DNA of 64,000 nt from Agrypnia vestita (lineage: Eukaryota > Arthropoda > Insecta > Trichoptera > Phryganeidae): NCBI GenBank assembly GCA_016648135.1, contig JADDOH010010888.1, positions 1 through 64,000 on the forward strand. The letters are read 5' to 3'. The first letter of the stretch is position 1. Every line of letters starts with the position of its first letter. The position numbers and the translations under genes were made by a program. Positions 22,197-33,044 of this stretch are shown in pieces. A model generated the notes under the pieces. The model made no database searches. It saw only the letters and a list, made by a program, of their open reading frames with translations, and was not told the DNA's origin.

Positions 22197-22705
22197 CAGG
22201 GTTATTTGGAAAACATTAATAACCTCGCAGGGCTATATTCTTGCCTTGATGATGAGTCGAAAAGCTATTATTAATATCAATAGTTAAGGAGATATGCGAC
22301 ATCAAAGTTTGCATTTTTTTCAAATATTTCGGACTCATTTTTTGTAAAACGTTGGAATATCTTTACAGTACTCATATCGATTACGAAAAATTCATTCGTT
22401 TCAATACAAGTTAAATAAAATGATAAAAACCCTGGAAAAATACCAATTGGAATACAAAGGTTTTTATTTTTTTATTAGACTTGTATTAAAGGGAATGAAT
22501 TTTTCACAATCGATAGACGTCACTGTAATGATAGTCCAACGTTTTACAAAAAATAAGCCAAAAATATTGAAAAAAAAAAATGGAAACTTTGATGTCGCAT
22601 ATCTCCTTAACTATTGATTAGGTCGTAATAGCTTGAACATTTTCGACTCATAATCATGGCGGGAATAAAGCCCGCGAGGTTATTAGTGTTTTCCAAATAA
22701 CCCTG
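22197..22705. mobile_element. foldback MITE family B, tandem copy 1
   Basis: Bounded by CAGGGTTATTTG and CAAATAACCCTG, with TA on each side. The arms are about 230 bp. Confidence 0.85.
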
Positions 22706-22759
22706 TATAGGGTATTTGCAAGAATATCAGCATCAACGCAAGAGTCAGCACAAAACATA

Positions 22760-23264
22760 CAGGGTTATTTGAAAAACATTAATAACCTTGCAGGACTATA
22801 TTCTTGCCTTGATTACGAGTCGAAAATGTTCAGGCTATTATGACCTAATGTCAATAGTTAAGGAGATATGCGACATCAAAGTTTGCATTTTTTTCTCAAT
22901 ACTTCTGACTTATTTTTTGTACAACGTTGGACTATCATTACAGTAACTTATATCGAATACGAAAAACTCATTCTCTTTAATACAAATCATTAAAACATTC
23001 CAATTGGATTTTTTTCAGGGTTTTTATCATTTTATTTAACTTGTATTGAAACCAATGAATTTTTCGTAATCGATATGAGTTACTGTAATGATAGTTCAAC
23101 GTTTTACAAAAAATAAGCCAAAAATATTGAAAAAAAATGCAAACTTTGAAGTCGAATATCTCCTCAACTATTGACGTTAGGTCATAATAGATTGAACATT
23201 TTCGACTCATAATCATGCCAGGAATAAAGCCCGCGAGGTTATTAGTGTTTTCCAAATAACCCTG
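22760..23264. mobile_element. foldback MITE family B, tandem copy 2
   Basis: Same termini as the preceding copy. The 54-bp flank (AGGGTATTTGCAAGAATATC...) follows both copies, at 22706-22759 and 23265-23318. The pair therefore arose by tandem duplication of a unit of about 560 bp, not by two insertions. Confidence 0.85.
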
Positions 23265-23406
23265 TACAGGGTATTTGCAAGAATATCAGCACCAACGCAA
23301 GAGTCAGCACAAAACATGTATTGAAAGTACGACACATATTTGCGATACGAGAAAAATAACCAACATTCCTCAGTATTCTGAACTAAGCAATGTTGATATT
23401 TCTATG

Positions 23407-23950
23407 CAACGTTCCCTCTAATTTTTTTATTGTGTGCAAACATTAACAAAGATCATTTTTGAAATACATAAAAAAGAAAAAAATATTCGTTGATATAATA
23501 TATTAAATACTAAACATGAAGAATTTTATTTTTATTTATATTGAATCTATATATTTGTATGTTATGATTTTTTTCAAAAGAAGCATTTATAAAAATGTAG
23601 TTTTTTGACTTTTATTCAAAATTGTTCTTATTAAATTTTTAACTACGTAAAAAATCTTTCTCCGAATTTTGTCGCATTTCTATTGTACCTAATTTTTTTT
23701 AACGGAATACATACATTAAAGGACCGCCCCTAGGAGATTCAATGCCCCAAAGCAAAAACACTAGAAAGTAGGCAATTAATTTAATGAAAATTGCATTGTG
23801 CATGTATTGTTTCATGCATTCAAGTAGAACTAAAATCTGGCAAAGGAAACTTTCTTTTATAATATTGACTGTGCGGAGGGTGAAACATGTGTGCGGAGAC
23901 ATTTTGGTAGGTGTGCGCGCGCACACGCGCACACCTTACATGGAATATTG
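23407..23950. mobile_element. hAT (Tip100/Zaphod-like) MITE, 544 bp
   Basis: Same ends as 5971-7151 (CAACGTTCCCTCTAA and a diverged right terminus). A perfect 8-bp duplication, TTTCTATG, is at 23399-23406 and 23951-23958. The interior is a shorter deletion derivative that keeps the GTGTGCGCGCGCACA palindrome. Confidence 0.85.
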
Positions 23951-24187
23951 TTTCTATGTATTACTTATTGAGCTGAAAGATCGTTAAAATGTCGGTAACG
24001 GCCCGGTTTTATTACTTCAAACATATTTTAAAACTTTTGGTAATTCGAAATGATTGAAGGATTAACAAACAGACAGAAGCGAGGTGCGACCTCCCCCTCT
24101 CCCCCCCTCTCCCATGGTGTGGCTAAATGGAATCACAGCTGCCGCTTCCCACCGCGGCAGGGCCGGACGGACACGGCTTTGTCCCTT

Positions 24188-25460
24188 TTTACTCCCTTTC
24201 TATTAAACTCGTGGCGTCTGCTTGCTTGCTTGCCGTCGAAAAAACTTTGGATCGATTTTTGACCCTTTTCCCGTGATCGAATCGAGCTGAAACTTGGAAA
24301 GCAGACTCGTGGCGACGATCAAGAAGATCTATCAAATTTTCGTTAAAAAAATTAATAATTACAGTATAATTTCGGATTTTTAGAAATTTTATTGGTTTTT
24401 TCAAATTGGAATCATTAGAAAAGTTTGATTACTAGCAACGGCGGCCCGATAACGTCGCGGAATATTTTCTAAATTTGAATTACTCCGTCGGTATACATAA
24501 TAGGTACTTCACTACGAATGTCGAAAATCTAAATTGACTGACAAATGTTTTTAGAATTTAATCTTCAAAGCATGAAGTGTCTTATCAAAGCTCAAAACAT
24601 CTGACATTTTAGAAATATATTGAATTACTGAAAGTTTAGTGTTATGTTATATGTTTTAATTCGTCTTTAATTGTTGTTATATTTTACAAAGGAAGGGAGT
24701 ATAATAAAAACTTGGTTTTTATGGGTTACTTTTTTTACTTCCTTTCTTTTAACTCGTGGCGTCTGCTTGCTTATCTGTCGAAAAAAATTTGGATCGATTT
24801 TTAACATTTTTCCCGTGATCCAATCGAGCTGAAACTTTGCAAGCAGACTCGTGGCGACGATCAAGGAAATTTATCAAATTTTCGTTAAAAAAATTAATAA
24901 TTATACTATAATTTTGGATTTTCAGAAATTTTTCATGGTTTTTTCATACAACTTACTCAGTTGTATGAAAATATTTCGACGCATCTGGTAGACACTAAAC
25001 CTGATTATAGTATAATTTTGGATATTTGGAATTTTTTTATTACTCCCTTTCGTAGCGTCGCCCGACCGAAGCCCAACGCGTAGGTTAAGTGCCAAACAAC
25101 TTTCCACTAGTAAATGAGAAAGGGGTTATAATAAAAACTCGTTTTTTTGGGTTACTTTTTTACTCCCTCTTTTTTAACACGTAGCTTCTGCTTGCTTGCT
25201 TGTCTGTCGAAAAAACTTTGGATTGATTTTTATCCCTTTTCCCGTGATCCAATCGTGCTGATACTTTGCAGGCAGATTCGTGGCGACGATCAAGAAGATC
25301 TGTCAAATTTTCGTTAAAAAATAATAATCATAGTATAATTTTGGATTTTTCAAATATTTAATGGTTTTTTCATAAAACTCAGTAAGTTATGTGAAAATAC
25401 TCCGACGCATCGGGTAGACACCAAACCCGAAAATGAGAAAGGGAGTATTGTTCAAACTTG
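24188..25460. repeat. cluster of TACTCCCTTT-type repeats
   Basis: Three diverged copies of a unit of about 230 bp begin near 24188, 24737 and 25160. Each contains CTCGTGGCGTCTGCTTGCTT-like sequence, CCCGTGATC and CAAATTTTCGTTAAAAAA. They are separated by GGGAGTATAATAAAAACTTG junctions. A short relative is at 10832-10919. Noncoding. Confidence 0.75.
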
Positions 25461-25475
25461 GGTTAGTTTTTTAGG

Positions 25476-25550
25476 AAGCTAAAATGAATGGGTTAGTTTT
25501 TTGGGCAGCTAAAATGAATGGGTTAGTTTTTTAGGAAGCTAAAATTAATG
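25476..25550 (+). repeat. short tandem repeat
   Basis: TGGGTTAGTTTTTTAGGAAG and near copies occur three times in a row. Confidence 0.75.
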
Positions 25551-26167
25551 TTAAGCCAAAACAATGAAAAAACCTGTTGGAACCTCTGCTTCGTTTTCTT
25601 GTGCCCTATCCGCAGATATGTGACTTATCTAAGATACAAGTATTTGAAATAAAGATACAAGATACAAAATACGTATTTTCATCTTGTATCTGAAATATTT
25701 TTTTGAATATTCATCTTGTATCTTGTATATTACATGCATTCTTTTGGTATCTCAGTATTCTGTAAATACTAAGATTGCTAAGATACTTTTTTTCCAATGA
25801 TTTACTTATAGGGGAGTTGTTCTTAAGATGACATAGTCAGATAAGATGACACACTAACAATATTGATTTAAATGTACGCGCTAAAAGTGAACCAATAACA
25901 CATTCAGTATGGCGGAAGGCGAACACAGATTGCGAAGTTGTGCGTATTTTTGTGATTTTGACGTGATTAAAAATTTTGCTTACGCCTTTGTTTGGTGGTG
26001 AAAATATTCGCAAGGTTATAAGCTATAATATTATAAGCTTCTTATCAATATTTGTGTCTATTATGACGCAAATATTGATAATAAACGCACAACAATTAAA
26101 ATAAAGTTTGCATTATCTATTGGTATGGGTAAGATGACATAGGTGTAAGATGACATACTATCATCCG

Positions 26168-26822
26168 TATTCTGAAAATAACAATGTCTGGATCTTTAAG
26201 ATCTTTATCCCAACACTTAATAGACGATTATAAAAATTAAAAATGTCCAGAGCAGATTTTGTAATTCTACGGCTCAAATACACTGTATTAGAAGATGATA
26301 TAAGAAGATTGTTTCTTACAGTCGTATTAATTTCTTCATCCACAGCGTCCAGATGAAATATCGTGGCTAAACTTGTCATGACCACGTTCGGCGTTCGGTA
26401 TTCAAATCTTCCCATCTTGACATTTGACTAACAATTTACATCTTTCTCCCTCCCTCATAGAAACAAACACCGACGTAAAGCTATCTCTCGTTTATTTTTA
26501 ATTTTTATTATCGTCTATTAAGTGTTGTTAAAGATCTTAAAGATCCAGACATATCTGTCAAAAAATGTCAAGGTGGGAAGATTTGAATACGCGGTAACGC
26601 CGAACGCGGTCATTATAAGTTTAGCCATGATATTTCATCTGGACGCTGTGGATGAAGAAATTAATACGATTGTAAGAAACAATCTTTCTTATATCATCTT
26701 TTAATACAGTGCATTTGAGCCGTAGAATTACAAAATCCGCTCTGGACATTTTTAATTTTTATTATCGTCTATTAAGTGTTGGGATAAAGATCTTAAAGAT
26801 CCAGACATTGTTATTTTCAGAA
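26168..26822. mobile_element. palindromic MITE family D, complete
   Basis: Starts TTCTGAAAATAACAATGTC and ends with its complement. The arms are about 250 bp. A third copy of the terminus (26505-26565) sits in the middle, indicating rearrangement or nesting. Both arms encode related peptides when read inward (FHLDAVDEEIN, LLSVGIKILKIQT), so the palindrome seems to have been built from part of a transposon coding region. A single arm is at 1478-1700. Confidence 0.75.
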
Positions 26823-27399
26823 TTGGGCCGTATGTCATCTTGCCTTTTCATATAGTTCATTGCATTTTCTGCAATGAACTATTTAGCCAATCTAGGCCAA
26901 AAGAACATTGGGCGAAGTGCCAGCTGTGCTATGCTCTTACGAACTATTAATTTAAAAAATTACTATGTGAAAAGGTGAAACTAAATATGTACCTACTCTT
27001 AAGAAATAAAATACCAATTATAATAATTTCTTTGTCTGTCCGTCCATCCATGCGTCTGCAACTTTATGTCCTTAAATTATTTTACCCTTTTTTCTTAATG
27101 TAAAATTTTTTACGTAATTTTTTTTTCTTTTTTTTATGTATTTTCATTTTTTCCTTATAGTAAATTTATTTTTCTTTTCTTTTTTATATAAATAAAATAC
27201 TTATTCATCAGGAACCTCATGTAAGTCGCACTTGTTCAAAAATTACATTTCTTGAAAATAAGAGATTTGGAACAAAATTTGAAAAATAAACGTAAACAAC
27301 GCTTTGTAAAAAGTCTGCTTTGTGTATATTATATATTATATTCTAACTGCATTGTAAATGTGTCTTAAATGTATGCGCGGGGAGACATACTTGCCCTAT

Positions 27400-27480
27400 G
27401 AAAAACGGGAAAATGGCAGCAAGTGACAGAGCAACATGGAGGACTTTCTTAGAGGCAGCTAGGACCCACCAAGGGTTGTA
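27400..27480 (+). pseudogene. non-LTR reverse transcriptase, terminal codons
   Basis: Plus-strand SDRATWRTFLEAARTHQGL followed by a stop matches the C-terminus of insect endonuclease/reverse transcriptase elements. A (TA)n tail at 27498-27520 follows. Confidence 0.6.
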
Positions 27481-27568
27481 ACTCTGAGAATGGATGTATA
27501 TATATATATATATATATATCGTTAGGGGTCGAGAGGCGGAAGCTCTCGTCCTGCGCTCAAATAGAGCC

Positions 27569-28009
27569 TGCCCAACATAACTTGGCGTGCGGCAGGATTG
27601 GAACTAAAACCCGCCCCGCCCGCACCCGGCGGTAACCCCTCGCCCTGTAATTCATTTCAACTTTGTATTTGCTCGGCAGCAGTGACATCTTGATTACCAA
27701 TATACACTGAATTATTATGTCCAAAACAACCAAAACAGTCCGGGGTGGTGCAAGAACAATTGCCAATGAAGTATTAAAGTTTTGCGAAGCTGAAAAAGCA
27801 AACAATGGACCAATATTACCATCTGACAGTTTGACAGGTAGAGCGGCCGCCGCGGAGCGCTGTTACCCGACCAAGTTTATATTGAATGCTCTGACACTGG
27901 TCACCGGTCATTCAGTACATTATGTATTGTGTAATAAATTTACAACCTGGCAACTTCTGTTTCGCGACAGGGGCGACCTCCCTCGCACGCCTAGTTATCG
28001 TGGTGGCAC
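27569..28009 (+). mobile_element. TIR element family F, copy 2, with transposase start
   Basis: Inverted termini (core AACTTGGCGTGCG) flank an internally deleted copy. The frame at 27717-28022 starts MSKTTKTVRGGARTIANEVL and has AEKANNGPILP and TGRAAAAE. This resembles the N-terminal DNA-binding part of insect DDE transposases ('RTAAATG' block) from memory of such proteins. After about 52 codons it joins the 3' part of the element, so no catalytic domain is left. Other copies are at 21124, 34429 and 42177. Confidence 0.65.
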
Positions 28010-28019
28010 TCTACCTGTC

Positions 28020-28901
28020 TGATGAATATCCACTTTCCAAGGTAAACTAGATAAATATTTTGAATTTTGCTCGAACTTCACAAGTATATTCTCCGAGAGT
28101 GTGAAAGCAAAAAAAAAATTAATTTTTCAACTTGCAAAATAGTTTTCTTTCTTAATTAGAAAGGTGCAGGAATCTTTCAAAATTATTTAATACTAAAGTT
28201 GAAGGGCAGATGTCACATGATAGTTAATAAGTCAGAAGTAGTGTAGAAGTTTATGGCTGTATATTTTGGTGGTCTGTGATTTTTAATTTTTTTTGTACCA
28301 ATACATAGGTACAACGATACAACTCTTCTCCGCAATACAAAATTTAAAAAAAATGTATGTAAAGCCAAAGTTCTATCAGCTCTCCTGTAAAACTGTTTTT
28401 TGTAGATATTTTAGTTTACGTAGGGAACGTCAAATTACAATATTGATTTATTTTTTAAATTTATTTGGCTTATTTAAAAAAAAGGTATTTTGTTGATTGT
28501 TTTATTAAAGAAAAAGTTTGAAATATTACAATACATATATATTTGTTCTAAGATTACATACAACAAATGTATATTGGAATACAGTATAATTGGATATATA
28601 ACAATAGTGGAGATTCCCTTTTATGACTTCTGAGAAATTTAGTATTTAAGTTATTACCCAATAAGCATAATTTATATAAAACAATAACGTTGTTTTAAAA
28701 TTATAAAGTGTTAATCATAATATCCTCCTTACATTAAAATTATAAACCCAACAATGTAATTATTTTAGTTTGAACTATTTTAGTTACAATCGGTGTTCTT
28801 GACGAGCCTGAAATGACAGTAAGTAGTGTAGGCATTCCGCATGTTTAAGAGTTAATACAATTTAGGGCTAATATGTGAGCGAGGGATCTAGATGTTCTCG
28901 G
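28020..28901. other. AT-rich sequence without a recognised gene
   Basis: No convincing frame. The part next to 28901 would be the 3' untranslated region of the minus-strand selenoprotein K gene. Confidence 0.5.
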
Positions 28902-29966
28902 TCAGCCGCAGCCACAGCCCGGGGCCGGAGGAGCTCCCGGCGCTCCGGAAGGGCCGAATCCTCGAAATCTGCTCGGAGGTCTTGGTGGTCTGAAACATTC
29001 CGTACAAGCTTTCAATTATTATATAAAAAATAAATAAATAATACGTATTACAAAACAAAAACTACATGAAATGAGCACCTAACCTTATTAATAACCCAAC
29101 GAAACTATATGAAAGAACTCATGTTTATGCTGTGAAACAAATAATAATTGACAATTTGAGAACTCAATAAATCCATTCATTCAATGTAAGGGAATCCCGG
29201 ATAGTAAAGCGCGTAGGTGTGCACAGCGAAACCGCAATTTGCGTTGCATTCAGTTATAAATAGTTTGTTTTTAATATTCGTGATAATATTTCTGATGATA
29301 TTCGGTAAATATTTACTATTCGCTAATTTAAGGCGTTATATTTTCTTTAATACTTATTTGCACATCAATTCTCATTCAACTATACCGAAGATACTTACTT
29401 TCAGAAGGATCTGTCATAATGTCCACAATCTTGGATTTAGCTCATATATCAATACAGCAGTGAGTGCGAATCGTGCATGTCGACATGGATAATAAAATAA
29501 AGACCATACAAGCCCTTGAAAGAGCGAGACAGATATTACAAATCAAGACATACCCAGATCCAGGGGGCCGGTAGTCTGTTGAGTAGCGACTGTCATGTTG
29601 GCTCAGTGTCGGATTCATCAGGGTTCTGAAGCTGTAACATAACCAATAGTCGAATGAATGTAGTGTAAGAATAATAGAACGATGGTGTTGCACTTTGATT
29701 GCAACATTGATATTCTGGTCATGAGATATTTTAATAGTAAGAGACATTTAACTTACAACATGTAACAAAAATTCAGAAAACCCCAAAACAATGCCGTGAT
29801 GCTGGACAATCCAAAGGGCGCCCTGTCGCACACCGCACCATCTGAAAATATACATTTCATTTATTATGTACGTATATTGCTGTAGTTTCGTGAATTTGGA
29901 TAACGCATTTCCGGTAAATTCAAAATAATAATAATATGAACATTTACCAGAGTTTACGTACACCAT
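28902..29966 (-). CDS. SELENOK: selenoprotein K homologue (cysteine form), 4 exons
   Basis: Selenoprotein K is a small ER membrane protein linked to ER-associated degradation and to DHHC6 palmitoylation. Exons (minus): 29966-29948, 29841-29757, 29631-29554, 28989-28902. All introns are GT-AG (donors gtaaat, gtaagt, gtatgt; acceptors tttcag, ttacag, tttcag) with phases 1, 2 and 2. The 89-residue product starts MVYVNSDG, like family members (MVYVSNGQ). Its membrane segment is at about residues 18-40 (ALFWGF, FFRTL; human FFWGI, FFKTL). A Pro/Arg/Gly-rich tail with PPRPP could bind SH3 domains. The C-terminus is GCGCG then TGA, where vertebrate SelK ends in selenocysteine-Gly-Arg. I infer Cys in place of Sec, as in insects that lost selenoproteins. 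TGA is not followed by Gly-Arg, so it reads as a true stop. Intron 3 holds a piece of the hAT element seen at 44697-46107. Confidence 0.9.
29041..29330 (+). repeat. fragment of hAT element inside SELENOK intron 3
   Basis: About 85% similar by eye to 45789-46075, the right part of the complete hAT element (shared AAATCCATTCATTCAATGT). Intron insertion is tolerated; the splice sites are intact. Confidence 0.65.
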
Positions 29967-29999
29967 TTTGGTTGGTTTGGTGATTAATAAAACACAACC

Positions 30000-30686
30000 A
30001 TCCTACGCCTCGAAAAACTAGGACACGTCAGAAATCTGTCACAGTTTCATTCAAAACAAAAATTGACCATAAACAAGTAGAATACATATTACTATTTTTA
30101 CCATCGTCAACAATATTTCAAGACGGGTGCAGTATTGACTACGGATATTACAAGAGTTAATAATAATGACTAGCTTTAATCCGTCAAAAATGAAATGTAC
30201 TTTTTACATGTCGGTTCTTGAGGAATAAGTATTTATTTATTTATATAGAAAAGGAAAGAAAAAAATACGTAAAAAATTTACTATAAGGAAGTTACGGACA
30301 TTACACGAAGTTACGGGGACAGGCAGACGGACGGACAGATAAAGAAATTACCATAATTGGATCACTTAAATAGCGCCGTTTTTGCGAATACTCACATTAA
30401 GAATTATTACACAAAAAAATTATATTAACAACTTACTGGCTAAAAATTTTATTTACTTTTTCTCATTCACTAGATGACAACCAAATGCAAAAAATGGAAT
30501 TAACGTTTAAAACTATAATAGTTGAGAATGTCTGGAAGAGTCAGGTATTTTTGCGGAGTGCATACTAAGAGCGGAAATCATTTATTAGGTAGTGTTGTAT
30601 GGCCTGATTTTATAGGTATTTATATAATTATCTAAACAAGTGCGTCTTTGGTTGTTTTATGAACTGTGGTTAGCTGTCTGTTTGTC
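30000..30686. other. intergenic AT-rich DNA, upstream side of SELENOK
   Basis: The first 100 bases or so would contain the 5' untranslated region and promoter of the minus-strand gene. No clear TATA box. Nothing else recognised. Confidence 0.4.
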
Positions 30687-31500
30687 TCAGTTTATTAAAT
30701 AATTTTTAGCCAGCCACCGCGAAAACGAGGTCACCGAAATTGGTTTTATTAGTTTTGTATTATTTGTATTAAATATTGATGCTGAGCGAAGTGTTAGTTG
30801 TCTGTTATTTGCGGAGAATGGAACGCAGAAGTCGGTAATGTATTGAGGGGCTGTGTTGTAAATAGCCTTGAATATTGTGAGGCATAGCTTATATTCAATC
30901 CTCTCTGTACATTTAAGCCAGTGAAGGTTTTGAAGATGGCATGAGATATGCGCAAACTTTGAAACGCCTGTAATGAATCTTGCGGCAGCATTAAATACAG
31001 ATTGTAATTTGTTTATTTCATGTTTCTGGAGATATGCGTAGATACCATTACAGTGAGAGATAATGTATGCGTTTATTAATAATTTTGTTGCTTTTGTTGA
31101 GATGCTTTTGCGAATAGATTTAGTAGGCGTAAATGATGAAGGCAGAGTTGGTTGTGTCATTAATTTGTTTACTAAAAGATATCTAATCGAATCCAAGTAG
31201 ACTGAACGTAGTTTGACATTGGTTTTGGGAATTATGTCGATATTTAAAAGAGAACGTAAAGGGCCTAGTACCGATCTTCGTGGAACATCTAACTTCATAC
31301 AAAGCGGTGCTCATTCGATTTTAGCAATCACTGATAGATAGATAAGATTGAAATCATTTAAGTGCTGTGCCGAGTAGACCGTACGATACTTCCATTCTTC
31401 TCAGCAGGAGATCATGTATCAAAAACGGCACTCATGTCTAGAAAAGAGACAAGTACTAGTTTATTGGTGTCTATTGCGAGTATTATGTCTAATAAAATTT
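30687..31500 (-). pseudogene. CR1/L2-like reverse transcriptase, internally deleted
   Basis: Reading the minus strand from about 31497, broken frames give LLDIILAIDTNKLVLVSFLD and MSAVFDT (motif A, catalytic Asp kept). A 203-codon frame (31298-30687) then contains SVLGPLRSLLNIDI (family 'SVLGPLLFLLYINDI'), LQSVFNAAARFITG and a conserved C-terminal part. The YADD catalytic box expected after the first motif is missing, so the frame joins across a deletion. The ORF looks intact but cannot encode an active enzyme. Confidence 0.8.
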
Positions 31501-32018
31501 TAAGGAGTCCGGTTTATTTTTGCAAACACCTGTTGGTTTGCCAGCGCTCAGTGAATGTTGATGATATTGCTTCCTGCAGCTGCTCCCTTGCTGGGTGGAG
31601 TGTGGGCGAGAAATCCTGCGATGATGGTTGTTCGGTACTGCGTGCGCGATGTTCTAGCTTCTTGTTACCTGTAGCGAGCACTCGACATCCTGTACCTTAG
31701 CTCGACCCTTTAAAGCGTGGAGATATTTATTTGGATAGATAGAAACCAGACATTTGTTTATATTATAATATAAACATGTGTCTGGTTCGAGCTATAGGTA
31801 TATGACACAGGGTTGGACAGGTACCGCCACAATTTAAATGAATTTATGAATATTTTTCTAACATATTTGATGAGGTATATAGCGATTTTTATGGTACTAT
31901 TGAATTACAGTAAAAAATCACTTTAATCGTAATTTTGCTATGGTTACTGGCGGTTAATGTTGAAAAAATATCGATTGCGATTACGTTCATTTCTCACCTC
32001 TAGTCAAGTGTTTGACAG

Positions 32019-32630
32019 TAGCGAAGGGAAAAACTACATTTCAAAATGAAGACTACAACACACACACGTTCAGCAGTTTGAAGACTACAAAGTGTACACT
32101 ACAATTGTAGTAAAAACTACATGAAGTGAAGTAATTGTAATACTACGAAATTGTAGTACTAATGAAGTGAAATAATTGTAGTATTAATGAAGCGAAGTAA
32201 TGAAATGAAGTAATTGTACTACAAAATTGTAGTACTAGTGAAGTAATTATATTTATTCCCAAATAAAAAGAAAAGTTTAAAAATACTACAAAAAAATTTA
32301 AAGGTCGTCAACCAGATTTCTTCATTCGATCCCAAAATTTTTCAAACCATTGGAGGGGGGGTTTCAGTTTCCAGAGATTTCTTCACTTATCTACATCAAC
32401 TTCCCACAAATTTCACATAAAAAATGTACTATTTGAAGTATCTGTTCGTACTTTCAATAACTTTGAAGTGAAGTGTTTGATTTGAAATGAAGTGTACTAT
32501 TTGAAGTATATACTTTCAATAACCTTGAGGTGTGTGTAGTGAGCACTACACTTCAAAAGGTGTGAAGTGTGCACTTTAATGTAATGTAGTACTACATTGT
32601 AGTAGTGAGTATAGAGCGGACCCATCACTA
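32019..32630. mobile_element. hAT-like MITE, family A, complete
   Basis: A 612-bp element bounded by TAGCGAAGGG and CCCATCACTA (imperfect inverted ends), with a perfect 8-bp duplication TTTGACAG at 32011-32018 and 32631-32638. The interior is built of ACTACAAAATTGTAGT-type purine/pyrimidine motifs. It ends 414 bp before the FABP start codon. Confidence 0.85.
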
Positions 32631-32638
32631 TTTGACAG

Positions 32639-33044
32639 GTTCTTGTTTCTAACTTGACAACAGGTTTAGTTTAATAAACAATAAAAAAACAACCTGTCAT
32701 TGTTTATCCAGTTTATCTCGGATGCATTTTGTTTGTCTTTGTATATTGCGTTTTGTTATTCTAAGTATTCTAGAACTTTAAACGAAGGATTTACTACGGA
32801 TTGTATAATTTCATTTTAATTTATGTGAGTATTATTAACATTTCGTTTAAATATTGTTTTTAATGGCGACTTTCGTTTAGAAAGCGCTAGAAACATTTCT
32901 CTTTGGATTTGCATTATTCATCAGCGATGACTCTTTCACCTGGCGTGGATACACGATAAGAAAATAGTGATATCATTCGAATTATCGACATTTTTCAGAA
33001 TACGTGATTACAGTTCGTCCAAACGTCCCACAGTCAACAGCACC
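32639..33044 (+). promoter_or_regulatory. FABP upstream region with a possible 5' UTR intron
   Basis: The only DNA left between the hAT MITE and the FABP ATG. A donor-like GTGAGT at 32825 and an acceptor-like TTTTTCAG at 32991-32998 could define a 174-bp intron in the untranslated leader. No TATA box is obvious. CACC precedes the ATG at 33045. Confidence 0.35.

Noticed and set aside
28899..28904. TGA as selenocysteine in selenoprotein K
   Set aside because: The sequence after TGA is not Gly-Arg-stop, and a cysteine is already in the matching place.
31362..31700. 112-codon plus-strand frame
   Set aside because: It is the antisense of the CR1/L2-like reverse transcriptase (motif A region) and has no family match.
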